From: Parus major
Taxonomy: Eukaryota > Chordata > Aves > Passeriformes > Paridae
Assembly (NCBI RefSeq): GCF_001522545.3
Contig: NC_031781.1
Coordinates: 12,969,706 to 13,033,705, forward strand
DNA length: 64,000 bases
Direction: 5' to 3'
The notes under the pieces are model-generated. The model saw only the letters and a program-made list of their open reading frames with translations. It ran no database searches and was not told the origin of the DNA. Positions 50,301-64,000 of this stretch are shown here, piece by piece. Positions within the stretch are counted from its first letter, which is position 1, and the number at the start of each line of letters is the position of its first letter. The position numbers and the translations under genes are program-made.

Positions 50301-53300
50301 TATTCTCAGCATCCCACTGCTGAGATTTTTCCCTGTCTAGCACAGGACTGTTTTAGCTTGTTTTGTCTGTGTGTGGGGGTAAAAAAGAACTATCTACCTG
50401 ATACAATTATGAACATGTACCTAAACTTACTAACTGAGCTGTGTTGCTCTGCTTGTAACTCTTCTGGCACTTGTCAGGCTGCACTGGTCAAATGTTTTCC
50501 ATTCTGAAAATGTAATTTAATAGTGACAGAATTCAGTATATGTATCCATGAATACTCCTGAATTTATCTAGAAGATTAAATTCGGTATCACATAAATAAC
50601 TGATTTTTGTTGGTCTGGAGAGACCATTAGTGTTACAGGTTTTTAAAATCTACAGATGGGAGCAAGGCTACCCATGAGGAATGATGTGTAGATACAGAAG
50701 TCCTGGATCTGAAACTTCACAGGGGGTCCTGAATTCAGAATAACAAAGTCACTATATTTACTAAGGACATGGACTTCCTCCATATCCTCTCTCACTGAAC
50801 CATCACTAACTGAATCCTAAGATCAGCATCTTGGCATTAGAGGGCTTCATCTCTATAAACTCACAGCAGAATACACCAGAGCTTTGTCCCAGCAGGTCTA
50901 GATGCTTCTTGCATGTAAGATCCTGAAAATTATTTTATGCATTTATTAAATCTCAGTTAGTTTTGGGATGAGAAGACAGAGGAAGTTGCTGCTTCTGTTT
51001 CTCTTTATGACTTACTGACCCACAGAAACTGAAGCAAGGTGTCACACAGCTTTCACAGGTCAAGGTGATGGCCACTGTCAGGTCCAGGACATTCCATATT
51101 GTGGTGACCATGTGCTCTGGAGTGACCACATCCCTCCAGTTCTCTCCTTGTAGTGGCCACAAAAGGGTTTGTGACTGGACCTCAGGCATGCTTAATTTCC
51201 CACTTTCATATTAGTCTTTTCCCTTTTTTAATGGTAACTTTTTCTAATGAAGAGGAGAGTACAATGGAAATTTTTGGTTAGCAAGTTATCAAATCCTTCA
51301 TCTTGTTTTCAGTCATCATTCAAAGTGTAATTAAGAAAAGGAGCATTTCATGATGCACTGATAAATGATGATGAAACTACTTGATAGTTACTAGCATCTC
51401 AAGGGAGCATGAATAAAGGCCAATGTTTTATATGAACAAGAGGTCTGCATTTTCCTGATATTCTAGAGCTTTTTGTCTTATATAAAAGCAGGTTCATCTG
51501 AAAACGCTCTCTGTAGTCATGCCTTGATTCACTGAAGTTTGGACTGAATACTGAATACTCTTTCTGTTCTCTCTATTTTTATTTTTTTATTATATTTTTT
51601 TTTGCCTAGCAAGTCTTCCCTAGAATGACAGAGGGATGTTCTGGGGGGACAGGACAACTGTTGCTTGCGAGCTGATCTGTAAGGATTTTGGCATTCTCAG
51701 GAGGTCCCACTCAGCTATCCCATCCAGTTATTCTTTCTCTGATATGTTTTGCAAAGACAACTTTCCTTGTGAGTCTGAGTGCTCACCTTGCTCATAAGGA
51801 GTCTTTGCTTATGTCTAGAACAAATTTGCATACCCTACTTTATTAGCGCAAGCAGGAGGGGTTACCTCCTTAATTTTAAGGAATTCTCTTTGAAGTCCAA
51901 CAGGTGAGGAAAAATATCCTATTCCTCATCCACATGAACACTAAAATGGAGTGTCAGATATTTATCACCATTTTTGTTACATTTCTGAGAGATTTAATAG
52001 TGCCCAGAATAATAGCTACGTGCTATTTAAACTGAAGCATTATTTAGCAATTGATGCTGTCTCAAGAGGATAATTACTCAGAAGTATCTATTTGAAAATT
52101 CATCCACTGCTAGTTGTATAAATGTCTACAGTGCCTGAAGTATTTAAATACTGAGAGGCTTTATGATTAAAGTTACCATATTACAATATTTAACAGAGTG
52201 GTGGATTTCTATTAATATTATGTGTGCTTAGATTCAAATGCTGGTATTCCCTCTGTGACTCAGGGGAATCTGCACCTACTGATAGCATTCCCACTGAGCA
52301 AAAGAAAGTGGGTACATTGTGTGACCTATAACATCCCCAGGTGCAGAAATGAGTGCTCTCGAGTCAGAAAAGCCCCAGGTTATTTGTGTGCAGCATTGCT
52401 GAGTTTGGAAGGGATGTGACAGCCATGTGAAGCCACTGTCTGCTGCCCATGCTGGGCATGATGATGAAGTTCTTTGTGAAGGAGGACAGGGAGTGTCTTC
52501 AGTGTCTTCAGTGCTTGATCCATACTTGTGAAACTAATTGTGTCTCTCTTTAACTTTGCTACTTAACTGCAAAGGCACTTGAATGTGTGTCTTTGAGTCT
52601 TTGAGAACCCAAGTGAGCAGTTGGGTTTTGCTAAAATTGGTCAATGCATTCTAAAATTATTGTAAAGGTCTGACGTCATATGCAGGCATACACACAAAGC
52701 AGAATCTAATAAACCTCATTTTCTAATTTAACTAGGTTAGAAGACTCTGACTTTGCACATAGAGTAATGAACATTAAATTAGTTATTGCCACTCAAGGAA
52801 GGGTTCCTGGAGTCCTTACAGAGAGCTGTCTGAACATGTGAGCTCAGTGCTCAGCAGCAGCAAAAAGGCAAAGAGGAAGATTCAAAAGTATTAGGAAGTT
52901 AGTTCATGGAAAAATCTTTACTCCATGGTACATATGAATTGAGTAGTTCTGACTGCCAATCCTAAAAAATGCTGGATATGTCCAAAAAATAGAGGGCCTT
53001 CAGTGAGAAGAAAAAAAAGCTAAGTAGTTGTTGTGACATCTCAGCTTGGAAAATGTGACTCTGGGCGCATGATTACACAGGGCTGTGAAATTACAATAAA
53101 GTTAAATAAATGTTACTTGTTATGCTTCCCAGTATAGCTAAGATTCTGGGTCCAGAGAGACAGAAGGTGCACATTCCATGGAAAGGAACACTTTTCCAGC
53201 AGTGTATTGAAGCACATGAATTGTGGAACCCCTTAGGAAATGAATTTCTAGCAGTCAGGGGTAAATACAGGTTGGAAAGAGTGTTTAACAGAGCTCTGGA

Positions 53301-56300
53301 CACACCAGTCAAAGGATGGTCCTTGTGCAGCTTCCAGGTCAGAAAGGCCTCTGAGGCTTGCTGGAAGCTGCAGGGGTATAGCAAAGGGAACAGTTGTTCT
53401 TTGTCCATGTCTTGATTTACTTTCCATTAGTGCCTGGTGCCTGAGACAGGATAAAGAGCCTGATGCACCTGTAGCCATAATCAAGTGTTTTATGAGGGCT
53501 CCCCAGAGCTATATTGCTGCAGCCTGGAGTATTAGAAATATCTATGGCCACACTGCTCTACACAAGATCTGTGTGGAGCATTGTAAGAAACTCAACAGAA
53601 AGAGGACATCTTGAAATAATCTAAAACCCATCAAAATACCTTCTGAGCTATGTACTTAAATGAGAAGGGAATGGAGCTGGAAATTAGCAAATGAGGCTGG
53701 TGTTTTGTAAAAGATTGGTGCACGTAATTGATAGATATGTTGGTGCCACCTGTAGCCCTTGGCTGGACAGCTGTGTGATGGGAGATCTTGGGAGTGAAAG
53801 GGCCAGGTGATAATTGATGAAGGCAAAGAGATAAATACTTAAATTTTATAATCTCCTGGGATGGCAGGACCCTGTAATGCCATCCCAGCAACCACTGGCT
53901 GTTCAAGGAAGCCAGAAATGATCCTGAATGTGTTTTAAACTTCTCAGAGTGGCAGAGCTACCAGAAGCTACCAGAGATGCCATGGATTTCGGCAAAGTCC
54001 TAACAGCCCTTTGTTGTGAGAGATAGGGATGCTGTCTTTTCTTTCTTTCTCATTTTCTTTCCTCCATCTCTGTTGTTCTCCTTCCTATCTCTTTCCTCCG
54101 TCTGTTCAATACAAGCCTGGCACAGTGAGCCCAGACACACTCCCTTTCACAGTGCTGCTGTGATCCCATGCCTGGCAAGGCAGAGAAAAGCTGTGTCCTG
54201 TGCCTCCTGGCAGGAGTTACCAGGTGTTGAAGTGGCTGATAACAGCTATTTTCATTGCCTGCTTTCCACAGTAAAGAAGTTGCAAGTATCAGTCCCAGAA
54301 GCTGAGTTATCTGGCTGTGCACTTCTTTTCTTTCTGCTGTTACATGTTTTTTTTCTGCAGAAATTAGGATTGGACTCCAGAACTAGATGTAGCCTATCTC
54401 ACCTGTTTTTCTGAAGGAGAATGCTTTTCATCACATTGAAGACCATCCACAGATTGTTTTTGTAAGAAAAACCCCTTTGCTAACAGGGGATAAGGCATAG
54501 GTGACACTAGAAGACTCAACTGTTTCTATTTGAAAGTGTTTCTGGGGTTTTTTTTGGTACTGTTCTCAACTTTTCTCCTATATCTTCAATTAAAAGTTAT
54601 AAAGATGTTTAAATCATTAGTGTTGCCATGGAGCTGAGAAGCCTGGGTCTGTGCTCTCGACTCAAACCAAGTTTGACTGTTCAGCCTTACAGACAGGGTC
54701 GTGTTAACACCTTAACCTACAACTCTTCATACTCTGTTTCATTGACATGAGTGAACCAAGATGTTGGATGCTTTTTCCCCAGGAGTCACAGGCCCTGCTG
54801 CTGGAGGGCAGGCTGAGGCTCTGGGTCACTGGTGAGTACTGGTATGTGAGCAAGGTAATTCAACTCTCTCAAGATCAAGCAGGTGACATTACAGCTGCTG
54901 GATTCAGGTCACATTCACCACCTTTTCTCTACAGCTAGAGAGGAGATGCATGCATCTGTTAAGTGAATGGAGATTATTGAGTAAACACAGGCTTTCTTAT
55001 GTAGGGCTGTAATTACAAACCTGCAATATTTCTGTCATAAATTGACCTGGCAGACTTTTCTTAGTGAAGTGTTAGCATTAGCTGCTGACAGCCTTTGGAG
55101 TGAGTGTGTGTGTTTGACAGGGGATGCTGTGGAAGGAAACTAGAATGCTGGATTAAAGAATGAAGTTAGCCAAGGTGGAGGAGGAAAGCTGAGCAAAAAC
55201 TGAAGTAGGACGCGAACCCTCTTTCAGGGACAGCAGACCCTCACCCTTGCAGCAATCACTGCTGCTCCTGAGGCATTGACAGGGGAGTCAGGCGGTGGTG
55301 CCTGTTTAAGAGACCCAGTTTAAGAGAAGAAATACTGCAGTAGGAGTATGACCTTTGAAATCTGCTGGGGCAAGATGTTTTGTGCATCTGGTGAGGAGGA
55401 CTGTGTGGTTCTTTTCCTGAAATGTCCCCAGTAACAAACACACGCATTAGTGATGTTCGCTTTTTGAGTGAGGAAGTGGTTATTTTTCTCAAAACTGAAC
55501 ATTTTTGAATGATTCTCTTGCTATGTGCTCTTAGGTGACTGATTATGATCAAGGCTGTACAGTTAGAGCACATTTGCACTATTTCTTGTTACTGTGTATT
55601 GTTAACTTTAAAATTCTCTTTGAGATACCTTTCTGGATTTAATCTTTCAATATTTAAGTGCAGCATATGCTCACCTTTTTCTAAACCTTCACTACAATAA
55701 TAGGAAAGTTTAAAATTTAAATTAGGGTTTGAACTTTAATTCTGTTTCTTGAGCCATGATGCATGTTTAATAGATGGTGGTATATTTGAAATATTTGTTT
55801 GGCAAAATCTTGATTACCAACACTGAGATTTATGCAAATCGTTTTATCTCAGATTTGTGACTCATAATACATCTTGTTATAAAAAGGTTAAATAAAGAAA
55901 TACAGCTTTTACAGAACATAGGCTATAAACAGACTCCTGAATGAAACAGTGGTTTCTAGGTTAATATTTGAATTTTTAACTTCAGTGCCACGCTTTAAAT
56001 ATATTTCAGGTTCCTTGATCCAAAGCTTACTTTATATTCTGAAGGCGTGCACTTGCTGTAATCTCAAGAGAAGATAAGCATGACATCTGGTTCACACCTG
56101 TGGTTTTAGGGATAAGAGCATAGCTGCTTTATGTATTATTCAGGGCACTCTCTTGAAACTGCAAGGAATTTGACTCTTTGAGGCCCTTTGTCCAAAGGTT
56201 TTTGTACTTGTCTAAAGTAAACATGAAATATAGAAGTCTTCTTTCAGTAGGTATTGAATAGATTATTTATTCCAACCTGCCCGCTGCCAGGAGGGAAATC

Positions 56301-58278
56301 AGTTATGCAGGTTAATTATCAGATTTATGATAAAGACTTGTGCAACTCTCATATTTCAAAAGTTCCACTGAAGCATTTTGTGCTGTGACAGAAGACCAGG
56401 AGAGGTGAGTGCACCAGTAGCACATACTGGTGTGGATTTGTGTTGGAAGGTGGTACCTGCCCAGCCCTGGCCCTGGGCAGCTTGGACCAGCTCTCCCAGC
56501 TGTGTGATGGGAGAGGCTGCACCAGTTTGGAGTGTTCCCAGTTCCCATTTGTGTTTGTCAGTGCAATCCAAATATCTGGTGCTGGTGGTGAGAGGAGTGG
56601 CATGAGCAAGAATTGAATTGGTTGGGCACCTCTAGAACCAGAGACACCAACAGTCTGGAGAGAAGCCAGCAGCTGTCACACTGAAAACCAGAACTCCTCT
56701 GGTGTCCATTACACAGGTGAATTGTTTGAGTGTGAGATGCTGAGACAGAAGAGATGCTTTCAGAAATACACAGGTGTGAGGCAGACTGGAAATGTGACTC
56801 TTGGGCATGCAAATCATTTCTATGATTAAAATACAGTTGAATGAGGGGATGAAACTGGCATGAAGCCTGGTTGAGCAGGGACACAACTGGGCACACCTCC
56901 CTCCAGGAGTGTGTTCTGAAAGCTGTACTGAAGCAAAGCCTGCAAAATTTGGACTCAAATGCCAATCTGGAGGCACTCTTGTGTTCTTCAGGATCCCAAA
57001 TATGTTGAACGTTCTTTTCATTCAACATCAATGGGCCTGTAAGAAATTGGAAGTGTTAAAGCTGAGAGGTTGTTTTACTCACATTATCTAAGGTGATGCC
57101 ACAAGTGAGCAGCAGCGTCAGGTGCACCAGGGGAGTCTCAACATGTCATCTGCAGACAGGTATGAGCAAGGGAGGGGGTGAGAATCAGAGCTGTGTTTCT
57201 GTTTCATAAGCATGGAAGAATAACTTTGACATTTAGCAAAGGACCATTACAGAATGTGCTTGCAAATGGGTTTGCAGCTGTGACAGTGGACAAGGGTTTA
57301 ACTTTAAAACACTACACAATTTCCAGCACTTACTTTTCTGTCAGTTTTGCTGCTTGCCTGAGTATTTTGCTTCTTGCTGTGCTGAAGTCTAGTTCTTTTT
57401 GATTTGTTAGTGTAAATCCAGAATCATGTCCTTAACACACTGGCACCATTAAGATGGTGTACTCAGCTACTGTGTGTGCATCTGTACACTTAAGAAAAGA
57501 AGTTTACAGATTTCTTAACGCTGCACTCCAAATGTGTGCAGACTTCACTTTCTGCTTGCTAAAGCAGTCAGAGGGCCAGAGTAGAGAAACCTAGAAAATT
57601 ACAGTACAAAGATATTACATGTAAGGTTTTCCAACACTGGGGAATTTGGGTAGGCAGCCCATGGTGGGGAAAGATTTCAATTTGAGGTATTTTCAGGAGA
57701 TCCTGAGTTTTAGAAAGGATATAGTGTACTCACTCCTTGCATATTAAACCTTGTTGAGAGTCTTGAAGTAAAACACCCACATTAAGCAGCTGCATTGGAA
57801 ATATCCCTCATGTTCCAATGGGACAGATGTGACAGAACTAGTGCTGTCCCTGCAGCACAGGCTGTCACACATCCCTCCAGTAATCTGCAAGTACCTACTG
57901 AGAATGGTGCTGAGTACTCTGTTTGCTCTGCCTTTGGCATTATGATGAGAGTCTAGATAGAACTGTATTCTGCAAAATATGAGAAAACCCATTATTATTT
58001 TTACCCTCCAAGTGAGCTCTTGTCCTAGCCTGGTTCTGCTGTAACTGTCCATCTACTTCACAGTTCATAAATAAAAATAACTCTGCAAGTGTACAGCCTG
58101 GAGGATTTCACATCCCCTCAGAGATAGGAATGGCCTTTCGCCCAGCAAAATGCTGCTGAAAACGTGCCCCATCTGCTGCATAGCTTTGAATCCAGAGTGA
58201 AACTATAAATACTTCAAAATTTGTTCTGAGGCATTTGGAAGTTCATTAAACCTCTTGGAGACCTTGCCTTCTCCCACT

Positions 58279-58305
58279 AAAAAAAAAAAGAAAAATAAGA
58301 AAAAC
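58279..58305. repeat. A-rich low-complexity tract
   Basis: A runs broken by single G and T residues. Simple intron sequence. Confidence 0.85.
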
Positions 58306-59184
58306 CCATCATCAACAAGAAAAAAAGACCACACACAGAGGACATTGGATGTTTTGAATTCCATAGTGCAAAAAGAGGAATTTACGCTAAGATATGAGCT
58401 CTCAAAGGAATGAATACTTCTACTAGTGCATCTTTAAAGTGAATGGGATGTGAAATTGTATTAATCACACATGCTAGGAAAAGTATGCTTTTGTGGGGTT
58501 TATTCTTCCAAGTGCAGCTCCTTTGTTTTTCCTGTAAAGTGTTGGAGTATTTTTGGAAGGAAATCCCAGTTCTCCCCATTCTGGTAGCACTTCTTGGTGT
58601 TTAACAAAGTAAATGGATTCCTGAAAGATAAACTGAAGTATGGACAGTTAGGGTATTTTGAAGTTTAAAGCTCTTCAGTAGTGCTGTTTTTTCTTTTAGG
58701 AAGGCCATGGGCAGCAGATGAAGAAGCAATCTAAAACAGACTCTTTTGGGTGGAGTTCAGAGCTAATCTGTTCATATTTGTCCATCCAGCTTGTTTTTGG
58801 TTGCTGTGTCATTTGCTGCTTAGCCACTTTCTAAATTGCCTGTTTCAGTTTTTCAGCCATGACAGCAGCTAAGTATTGCCTCTAATTTTTCCATTTGTAC
58901 AGTGTTAGGAAGCCACGTTTGCCTCAATGTTGTGTGCTCCTGTTGTCTTACTTGGAATATACCACCATTACACAAAGCCACTGTGAGAGACTCAGAGCTA
59001 CTCAATAAATGCACAAAATATACAAAAATAGTCTCTGGTAGAAGAGGTAAAGACCAGTGAGACACCAGTTGGCTTCCCAGAGCCTGGGAAGATGTCCTTG
59101 AGTGTGTGGGTGCAGTGCCCTGCAGCAGTTGTGTGCACTGGATTTCTGCACCATCTGCTTGTAAAAGGAATGTGAACCACGTGG

Positions 59185-59345
59185 CATAGAATGGTTTGGG
59201 TTGGAGGGAACCTTAAAGATCAGCTAATACCAACTCCCTGCCATGGGCAGGGACACCTTCCACTAGATGAGGTTATCCAGAGGCCTGTCCAGCCTGGCCC
59301 TGAATGCCTCAGGGATGGAGCACAAACATGACAGCTTCTCCTGTC
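59185..59345 (-). mobile_element. CR1 LINE, short 3'-end fragment
   Basis: The + strand reads CATAGAATGGTTTGGGTTGG, then AACCTTAAAGATCA, CAACTCCCTGCCATGGGCAG, GGACACCTTCCACTAG and CAGAGGCCTGTCCAGCCTGG. This is the reverse complement of the classic avian CR1 3' untranslated region, so the element points leftwards, antisense to PTPRG. It is severely 5'-truncated, as most CR1 copies are. The match fades around 59330-59370, so the right edge is approximate. Confidence 0.92.
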
Positions 59346-62300
59346 AGTTCTGAGCTGGCTGAAGTTGGTACCAGTATTAAGGAGGCAATACTCTCTCCCT
59401 GAGGTACCTCTGTGACTCTTCCTTATTGCAATAGCAAGCAAGTGAACAGCAGCCTCCAAGTCTTTTTCCTCCAACAACACTCCATATGGTCCTTAATTTC
59501 ACACTGTTTTCAACTGTGTGTCATTCTTCCCATTAATTTCAAAATTTTAAAACTTTTTTTTGTAGAACTTCTGCTTCAAGAAGGGATAGACAATGACCAC
59601 ATGAGGAATTGAGGTCCAGAAATGGGCAGGGATCAATGCAAGATAGCAGAAACTCTCTGGTAGCCTTTGCAGGGCTAATAGGTTGCCACTTCTTAAGTTA
59701 CCAGAAGACTTGATATTTAAGAAATATACCTATTTTACACAAAAAAACCCCAGAATGCTGAACTATTTCTCTCTCCTTTGTTTTCATGGGCTTCTAAATC
59801 TTTTCAGGAAGAAAAGAGCTTTGCCTTTTCAAGGTTTTTCTTCCAGGCATGAAGGCAATAGCCACAGTGATTTTAAAATTGCAGTGAAGGCTCTCCTGGA
59901 ATCACATCATTCCGGTTCTTTGGACTTGAAGTGAAATACCATTTGTCAGGAATCCTCTCATGGAAGGGTACAAATGAGCAATACTGTGTGGGGCAATCTT
60001 TTAGCCTTTTTTTATTTTTACTTCCTCTCCTTGGATCTCTTCCATCCTTGGACATGTGGTTCACATCCCTTTCACAAGCTGACTATTGCACCAGTTGCCA
60101 CCCACGTTTCCAGAAAAAGAGCCTCCTAAATTTGTGTGTCTAACAAGATGCTGTGATGTATCTGGATACACAGGTATAATTACCACAGAATGAAGATATT
60201 TTAAACATTTTTAGGAGATGAGAAGGAAAGGTTCAAAAAAGCCTCCTGCTCGTTATGCTTCAGTTCTTGTTTATGTCTTAGTATTAAAGTGTTAGTATTA
60301 TAATCTTCTGTGCTTGGAAGGAGGTCAAATATGAAACAACACTTGTAACAGAGGAAGGAGGATCAGAAACAAGAGGCATTGCACTGGGAGGTAATAACCA
60401 CAGCTCTATAATTCAAGGGTCTTGTGCATTGTGAAAGAGAAGACTTACTGCTGATTTTTTGTTGGTTTTGAATGATTTATAACATTTCACTTGTGGTGGA
60501 GTGTTGCAATCTATGTTGTCATGGAAATTCTATTGAATTTATAGTTCCATTTATCCAAAACGATTTTCCAGACTTCATTTCATGGTGAATCATATGGCTG
60601 TTACTCGGAGTACAAAGCAATTGCAAAAAAGTTTCACGTTACGGAAAGCATAAACACTGACACCGTTATTTTCATATTACAGTAATACAAATGAATGCAA
60701 CATGCAGCTTTTTAGCATCAAATGGGCCTTCCTTGTGTAATGACTCACTGTGTACACATGAGATGGATCTTTGTGTTAGGGATGGGAGCAAGCCTAAGGG
60801 GTATTTATTTCTTTCAGTGGAAATCAGGGAAGTTTCTGGCTTGGCAAGGTCCTTCTCTCTTAACATTCAGGACTTAATGCTCAAGATACTGAGTGATGTG
60901 GCTGTGATCCAGCAAAGCATGGGAGTCTAGGGGGATCCCATGAGTGCTGGATTTCCTCCCTGTTCTACTGCACTGTCACAGGACCACTCACAGGTTTAAA
61001 TTTTGTGTAGACTTACGGGCAAAAGGTGCAGCAACTACCACCCTTCAACCTGAAAAAGACTGAAATTGTTTAGTCTCAATTTATAGCATTGGTACACCTA
61101 CTGCATTGTTTGGAGACAACAAAGCAAGAATTCATGCTTACTGTTAAAGAAGATGAAAGGGAAAGTTACCATACTTCTGAGGGATACAAATGTCTAAACT
61201 GAGTTAAATTCTGGTATTTTACTTGCATGATCTTGCTCTTCCTGTTGTTTCAGCTCCTTTCATTTTTTTCAGCCCAGCATTGTATTCATAATCAAGTTGC
61301 AATTACATTAGGACAAAGACCCTGTCTGACTTTTTGTTTTACAATTTTATCCAGCACACTTTTAGGCACTGTAGACTACCAAGTTATGACATTCAAAATA
61401 CGTCTCTCTACCTGCCTAAGTATAGTTAAAAATTCACTGATGAATAATAGACTAGGCAGGAAAAACATGCCATTATCTGCTCCTGTTCAACTTTATCTTT
61501 TCAAAAGAATGCAATATACTCTGTGTTATTCAATCAAGCTCTGGTAGGAGAACTGGGAAACATCACGATTCGCTCTTCCCCCTGTCTTTCCTAAGCAGAT
61601 TTTGAATATGTTATGAATTATAAGTTTCATGGATTTTTTAAAGAGAATATAATGAGAAGTCAAACATTAGACTTTATTGCCCCAGTGTACATCTCACACT
61701 CCAGTAAACACACAGACTGCAGGACAGTTATTCTGAATTTTTAGTGCTGCAGTGAAGATTACATTATGTCTGTAGAAAATTTTTATTCCAGCCAAATGGA
61801 TCACATCATCCAGTTCACTAGAAATCTATGCACATATTTAAAGCAAAAGTAAGTTACATGTGAGCTTTCAATTAAGAAAAATCATGTATGATTCATAATC
61901 TTAGCAGAGAATTTATTTTTGTGCAAAAGGTTTTAAATCCAGTTGTAAAAGTGGCTGAGAATAATTTATTCTTACAATGAAAGCAGCTAAGACACTAATT
62001 AAGAATTAGTATATTCAGTGCTTAACTCCATCATTTTAAGCAAACATTTCAAAATTTTTGTTTCACCACTCTGCAAAGAGTTGCAATCTACCTGCACTGC
62101 CTGGGTGTTGTGCTCTCTGAAAGTACTCTCAGTCTCTAAAGCAGTACATAATAATCCACATCGCTGCTCCCTCTGCGTCTTGCTGCCTAATTCATAAAAA
62201 AAATTGGCTGGTCTATAAAACCTTTTATTTTTTTATGCTTTTTTACGATGGTAGTCCTTGGATTGCTGGAAGGAAATGAGCAGAAAGATAATTCTGATGA

Positions 62301-64000
62301 TCCTTTCCCTTGCACCAGAATTCCTGATTCTATTGAATTTTCCGTACTCCACATCTGTGACAGCACAATGAGCCTTTGTTCATTTTTTAATCTAAAGAGA
62401 AATCTGCTGTAGGAGGTTGCACAGGGTGATAGCAGCCCAATTTAAAAGTCTCAATTATTTATTTTTAAAATACTTGGCATCTGTCTATGGAAAATATTCT
62501 TGCTTGGTTTCCAGTCTCTTAGAATTGCTTTGAACTCACTCACATCTTCTGGGATCTATCAAACGCTCATTGTGGCTTTTCTCTCCTAAGTGCTGAATGA
62601 GTTTGGCCATGACAGTCTGTATTGGATGTAAACTTTCTGTCTTTGTAGTGGGGTAATGACAGCGAAGAGATGTCATGCACAGAAATGGTGATTTCTGTCT
62701 GGATGCCTGTCATGCCAAGCAGAGAGACAGAGCCTTTTATTTGTGGATGGGTGGCGAAGAGAAGCCATTCATTGGAAGCAGGCTCAGTTCTTGCAAGCCA
62801 GTGACATTTCATAATGAGGGTTTAGTCATTCAGAGGCAATTACACTTAATAAAACCAGAACTGGTCTCTGGTGGGCAGTATTTCTCAGTAATATGCACAT
62901 TTTGGACAGCCTGTCCCTACATCAGCATGGTGGCAGCCCAGTTTGGCATCAAAATCTGAGCACAGAGTAGGGCCTGATATTTTGCCAGGTCTGGGTAACA
63001 CCAGATTTCTGTAGAGGTTGGAAGAACACGGTTGAAGAATGGTGTTTTCTGCAGGGAGTAGGTTGTCCTGAGGAGGAGGCAATTTCCTGCCCCCAGGGCA
63101 TGGTGGAGGGTAGGAGCAAAGGCTCTCCAAGCTGGAGAATCAGCCACATGTTGGATGTATGTGGTGTTTTCACTTGTATAAGTGTTGCAGATTTGGAAAA
63201 GACAGACCTTGAGTGCTTGGAAACTGTAATGGTTGGCCACTGGATCTTCCTGGACAGCAGAGACTAGAAAACATTACATGTCTTCTCAGGGAGACTGGTG
63301 ATTATCTCCTGGGTTATGGCAGAGTGAGGGCTTTCTCCCTAATCCTGTTTTAAAGCACTTGTAACAGTCTGAAGATTTTGCCCTCAGTGATATTTTTTCA
63401 GGCTTAAATCTGTGCTGTACAGCAAATCTCTCTCAAGTTTGAAAACAATTCTTTTATAGCGTGAAGAGTGTCAAAGCATGAAGTTTTCCCATTAAAAGCA
63501 AACTCTTGCCCTCTCCCTGTCTTTGTAAAGCTCTGTAGCTGCAGTAGTATTAGTGGTGGCATTTTAGGATGTAGAGTTCTTCCTGCAGGAAAAGTACTTT
63601 TGTTTCACTAGGGATGGTTTGTCTCAGCTTGACTTTACCAAAATACTGAACATTTCAAGTTGCTTGGACACATGTGGTCTTTGTGATGCCTCTTTACAAG
63701 GTAAATGCAAGTGCACTGCTGTGTTGCACACATGAGATGAAAGAAGGCTGTGTAAACCTTTCCCAGCCTTGTTAGTTGTAGTGGGGCTGGATGTGAAAGC
63801 CTTGTAAATCTCATATATTGTGCCATGGAGAACAGGACACTGATGGGCTCCTGGACCTGTGCCACGGGGAAGGCTCTTTGGAGCACAGTCAGCAGGGATG
63901 TGTGGAACAGAGCATTCTGACTGCACACAGGTAGTGCCACACTACAGAGGGCATTTCAGGCTCTACTGCAGGATTCTCAGCCTTTAAATTTTTTAATTTT

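Larger units (their letters stand above)
24927..64000 (+). other. PTPRG: 5' part of the next PTPRG intron (at least 39 kb)
   Basis: From the GTGAGT donor to the end of the window I found no further PTPRG exon. I searched for the expected continuation (the FFYNPDD / ENRIIG region of the domain) without a match, so this intron is at least 39074 bp. It holds an 0.8-kb patch richer in GC and CpG just after the donor, scattered simple repeats, a minisatellite near 30.6 kb, an old palindrome-like repeat near 30.2 kb and a CR1 tail at 59.2 kb. Several open frames of 100-165 codons exist on both strands, but none resembles a protein I know and none has supporting splice or start context. Large unremarkable stretches (for example 31-36 kb, 44-47 kb, 49-59 kb and 61-64 kb) show nothing else that I can support. 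Confidence 0.85.

Noticed and set aside
54840..54925. Possible third MIR-like fragment
   Set aside because: Some resemblance to the reverse MIR core in segment order, but too many mismatches to support a call.
56558..57031. Minus-strand open frame of about 157 codons
   Set aside because: No recognisable domain, no codon or splice context, and overlapping open frames in other phases. Consistent with chance in a stop-poor stretch.

Overview
This window is vertebrate nuclear DNA, almost certainly from a bird, lying inside one very large protein-coding gene on the + strand. The sequence is AT-rich, CpG-poor and interrupted by stops in every frame. It carries simple-sequence runs and two CR1 LINE tails (20829-21370 and 59185-59345) with the 3' ends typical of avian CR1. 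The species cannot be named from what is visible.

The only coding sequence I can support is two exons of PTPRG, receptor-type protein tyrosine phosphatase gamma. They are at 19209-19388 (180 nt, phase 1 to phase 1) and 24778-24926 (149 nt, phase 1 to phase 0). Spliced together, they read through from the start to the middle of the extracellular carbonic-anhydrase-like domain (GPEHW, QSPIDI, NTGKT, then VEFHWG and GSEHS). The acceptor and donor sites are clean, and the split valine codon is restored exactly across the 5389-bp intron. By comparison with mammalian PTPRG these are probably exons 3 and 4. I did not find the preceding exon (signal peptide and start of the domain) or the following one (the rest of the zinc-site region), so both flanking introns run off the window.

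Layout: 1-19208 is the end of the upstream intron, with an old palindrome-type repeat near 3.7 kb, a conserved-looking AT-rich block near 8.0-8.4 kb, a 28-T run at 16.4 kb that may be the tail of a minus-strand retrocopy, and a MIR-like SINE near 18.2 kb. 19389-24777 is the short intron, with a minus-strand CR1 tail and a minus-strand MIR-like SINE. 24927-64000 is the start of the next intron. About 110 bp after the donor it holds an 0.8-kb patch, richer in GC and CpG, with a 62-bp tandem repeat and a late AATAAA. After that come ordinary intron sequence, several possible conserved noncoding blocks, a three-unit minisatellite near 30.6 kb and a second CR1 tail.

I found no tRNA, rRNA, CRISPR array, nested protein-coding gene or new biological system. 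The observations most worth following are the unidentified patch at 25.0-25.85 kb, the poly-T/AATAAA configuration at 16.4 kb, the repeated CpG-containing palindrome near 8.2 kb, and the degenerate zinc site visible in the PTPRG exons.
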